Below, piece after piece: positions 61,016-64,000 of a DNA stretch of 64,000 nt. Source of the stretch: Ascaris suum. Taxonomy: Eukaryota > Nematoda > Chromadorea > Rhabditida > Ascarididae. The notes below the pieces were generated by a model that worked only from the letters and a program-made list of their open reading frames with translations, made no database searches and was not told where the DNA came from. Made by a program: the position numbers and the translations under genes. The stretch covers positions 10,154,520 through 10,218,519 of the forward strand of contig CM024176.1 of assembly GCA_013433145.1 (NCBI GenBank), read 5' to 3'. The number at the start of each line of letters is the position of its first letter. Position 1 is the first letter of the stretch.

Positions 61016-63344
61016 TGGTATTGAAATTTGCCTTATTGCTCCCTACATTGCCACAGCAGTATGGGAGCTTCATATGGTTTCTCTCAAGAAGTGGTCATAG
61101 TTACTTTGAAACCCTCATTCACCTCTGTTGTCATTACTTTTTTTTGAATTCGAGACAACACCGTCCCCGAATATAAAATTAAAATGTTAGACCATTTTGA
61201 CCATTTCTAGAACTAATGTTGATTTCAGTGAAATAATTGAATCATTTAAAGATTTATAGCAGCTATAATTGAAAGATATTGATTTAATAAATTGAGGAGT
61301 TCATAATAAAAAACGGGTGGTAATTTTAATCATATACGATGCTAGTAAAAAACCTGTGCCTTTTATGTGGAACGAAAAATTTTCACAGGTTATTTGTATG
61401 TTCAATTTTTCGTCGATCCATTAAGTATGTAAATCCCACGCTTTTGAACGCTTCAGAAGAAAAATTTCAAACGCTTCACTCTTCGACGTTATTTTGGAGT
61501 GCGGACTTTACAGCGGAAACAAGATGTTCAAAGAAGTAGAAAGGCAAGGAGAAATACTCATATAACTTTGTGTTTTCACTGTGATGGGATGAATTCGAAT
61601 AAAGTCCTTTCGATGTCATGAGTTTGTTAATTAGAAATGCTATTGCGTTAAGCAAGTAGGCGATGTTCTCGTATGTATTTCTGACAGTTCATCAACTAAA
61701 TTTCCATGACACTTGACACATGACATTTACCCTAACATCCTTTTCATACGTCTCTGATACTTCTAAGTACGATAATGCTGGTCTGTGTAGGTCTGTATGT
61801 CTGTGTTGAAGCTTCAACCTGAAGACGCAGACTCTGAAATTGCAAGATTTGACGGGAAATATTGTGTACTATAAAGCAGCTAGCCACCAGTTTTGAAAAG
61901 AGTTGTCGGAACTTAAAGACGTTTAGCAGATTAAAAGCGCATATAGATTTCCATTTCATGTCCAGCATAGACGAAAAACAAATGTCATATGAAAAAATGG
62001 GTTCATTTTGCCACTATGAAATATGAGAAAATTTTACTCTTTGTAATTTTTTTTATCTGCCGATGTTTGCATTTTTGTTTAAATGTTGAAATATGATCCT
62101 ATATGCGTGTGCCGTGCTTATTTCTTTTTCTCGCTGTCCCTGTGAACAGAAATTACTCCGGTCTGTTTTCAAAATTGTTTCTTTCACGGAAAAGGAAATA
62201 TAAAAGTGGCATATTTTTTGCAAATTTAAAAGATCCGATAAAATAGCTCGATTACAAGCGAGAGAAAATAAAATTAGCGAATGGTACAATAAATTGATCC
62301 CAAAATCAGTTCTTACAAAAATCAATATCACGCATGGAGCAAAGAGAAGAATAACCGAATATCGAATCGGTGTAAGATCGACGAAAGAAATTATCGGCGA
62401 ATAAATTGAAATAACGCCTTTCGAACTTATTTACAAAGATTCATATCTTCCCGATGAGGTGTGCATATCTATTTCAACGTCGCAAAATGTGTTCGAAATT
62501 TTTGACAACACATTTCGACTTTATCTTTACGGAAATTGTTGACGAACTGTCCATCAAAACCATATCAGTAATTGTAGTGATCACTAATCGAAAAATCCTT
62601 TGCAATCATTTTTTTTCGTTGGTTTCATTAGAATGAAAATGTAATGATGCATCATATATTCGAGTATGACCTTAATATGTTGATCACAATAGAGAAGGAA
62701 GAAAATTTCCTTTATGCTGTGAAAATTTCGATGCATATCAATTTTTCCAACTTTTACAGATCAAAATTGCGGAGAAATGAGAAGCCAATCAATCGAGCTG
62801 ATTGTAAACCAGAAAAGTGCAAATAAATGACACAAAAAAAGTAGTTGGCTCTTCAACAATCTTTGCTTTTTCAGTAGAAAGGAATTACGTTTATCTAAGC
62901 GAGCAGAGATAAAAATAGAGAAAAAGAAAACTGAACAATTGAGAAAAAACTTCAAAACATTTGCAAATAGCGGGCGGAGACAGCGCTAATGAACAAATTG
63001 AAATAACGCTATTGACCTCATTTATAACGATCTTATCTTGTCGAAGGCGTGTGTAAAAACTATACTAAGAGCGCGCAAGCGCGTTCGAAATTCTTATAGA
63101 GATATTGTGAGCTTATTGTTTTCATTAAAATAGAGATGAATTTATGCATCAGTTCATATAATCGTTTTATAGCAGTCAACCAATAGAAATATTCTCTAGG
63201 CAATTTTCCATTATTGCCTTAGTAAGATGAACATATAGAAGATATACTGTAGGCCATTCGAAATTGTTAAACGAAAGCTCAACGGCATATTAGGGGTATA
63301 TCAACCAGCGACATTGGCCACTTCATTCTTCGCATGACTATTAT
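61016..63344. other. Non-coding stretch of unit 3
   Basis: Equivalent of 15736-17961; after the CA tract it resembles unit 1 more than unit 2. Diverged duplicated segments at about 62405-62520 and 62995-63100. Confidence 0.45.
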
Positions 63345-63596
63345 AAATGGAGATCAACGATTCAAACTTCGAAATTGACCTTCCACCGCATGACACGTCT
63401 AAGATGAAACGGAAGATCGCACAATTCAATTGGAGATTCGGTTACTTGCAAGAAGTCAAATGTCGGTTGGTAGTACGCCTTGATGATGAGGGAGGAAATC
63501 AAAAAAAGAAGAAGATGAAAAAAAACAAACGGCAGAAAGTTGATGTGTCACTCGTTCGCTCGTAACGCCGACATTGATCTTTCATGATGACAAATA
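63345..63596 (+). pseudogene. Conserved hypothetical ORF, unit 3, frame-broken
   Basis: Starts EINDSNFEIDLPPHDTSKMK like units 1 and 2, then indels at about 63419, 63434, 63440 and beyond shift the frame. The stop region with its AATAAA-like signal is kept. Confidence 0.35.
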
Positions 63597-64000
63597 AATT
63601 GCTATTGAAAACCAACTCATCATTTTTTATTCTATGCAAGTTGTTGAATGAAAAAACTCATGTCCTCTCCTTTCAATCTCTCTTTAGTGACTCCTTTCGA
63701 GGGTTTATCTCTTCCAGTCGTCATCGAGGTCAGATCCACAGTTTATCATCCATTAGGCTATAGGTTGCCATTATCTCATTCGTTCAGCATTTCAACGAAT
63801 TTAAACCTTCAGTTTCACTTGCGGTAAGGATGAAGCTTTATTAGAAAATACAGCAGGTGTTTATTGGTTGCTTAGTCTCTTTTCTGATTCAAGACCAAAT
63901 GGAAGACAAATGAACAAATCTAACCCGACATTCTCATAAGAACTGCTTATATCACATCGCAATTTGGGAGATTAAATTTCTCGTTGCCTAGAATTACATC
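63597..64000. other. No gene recognised; window end
   Basis: Equivalent of 18286-18668 of unit 1. The window stops in mid-unit; the inverted repeat and Gypsy remnant would be expected next. Confidence 0.5.

Larger units (their letters stand above)
44246..64000. repeat. Tandem unit 3 of the array (cut by window end)
   Basis: Collinear with unit 1 up to the equivalent of about 18.67 kb, where the window ends. It keeps the 3.08 kb segment lost by unit 2 and carries an extra 2.09 kb at 48177-50270. It lacks about 1 kb near 56500, and shorter stretches near 51714 and 51972. From about 52.5 kb onward single-base indels against the other copies become very frequent. Confidence 0.92.

Noticed and set aside
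1..64000. CRISPR arrays, bacterial operons, rRNA genes
   Set aside because: None seen; the repeats present are microsatellites, an inverted repeat and the long tandem units.

Overview
This is eukaryotic DNA, most likely from a clade V nematode of the strongylid or hookworm kind. The evidence is inferential: AT-rich sequence, short exons bounded by nematode-style acceptors (ttttcag/ttttacag), a glycosyltransferase family 92 (GT92, old DUF23) gene of the type expanded in nematodes, and a Ty3/Gypsy remnant resembling the K02A2.6-like elements of nematode genomes. There are no bacterial operons, and nearly all long open frames here are chance frames.

The window is a large tandem array. Three head-to-tail copies of one unit fill it: unit 1 (1-23667), unit 2 (23668-44245, 20578 bp) and unit 3 (44246 to the window end, incomplete). 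Position 1 aligns with 23668 and 44246, and both window ends fall inside a unit, so the array probably continues on both sides. Unit order in + coordinates: 5' end of a broken Gypsy gag; about 8 kb of mostly non-coding DNA; a nine-exon GT92 gene on the minus strand; a (CA)n/(CG) tract of about 0.6-0.7 kb just upstream of that gene; a conserved + strand ORF of unknown function; an imperfect inverted repeat (arms about 330 bp, spacer about 1.2 kb); then a minus-strand Gypsy remnant with a 3' LTR, polypurine tract, integrase C-terminus, protease and gag.

The three copies differ in two ways. There are a few large structural differences: about 3.08 kb missing from unit 2, about 2.09 kb missing from unit 1 relative to unit 3, and about 1 kb missing from unit 3 that removes the GT92 exon with the D-x-D motif. 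Three of these junctions carry small filler that copies nearby sequence. There are also many single-base indels private to one copy, densest in unit 3 after about 52.5 kb; this looks more like unpolished long-read sequence than biological decay. No GT92 copy reads through as given, but lesions in one copy are usually intact in another, so at least one functional gene may lie behind them.

The GT92 product would be a type II membrane protein with an N-terminal signal anchor, presumably a Golgi glycosyltransferase. The Gypsy element is dead: reverse transcriptase is joined near its start directly to the integrase C-terminus, gag has a stop codon shared by all copies, and no 5' LTR was found. Because the units share these defects, the element was already broken when the array formed.
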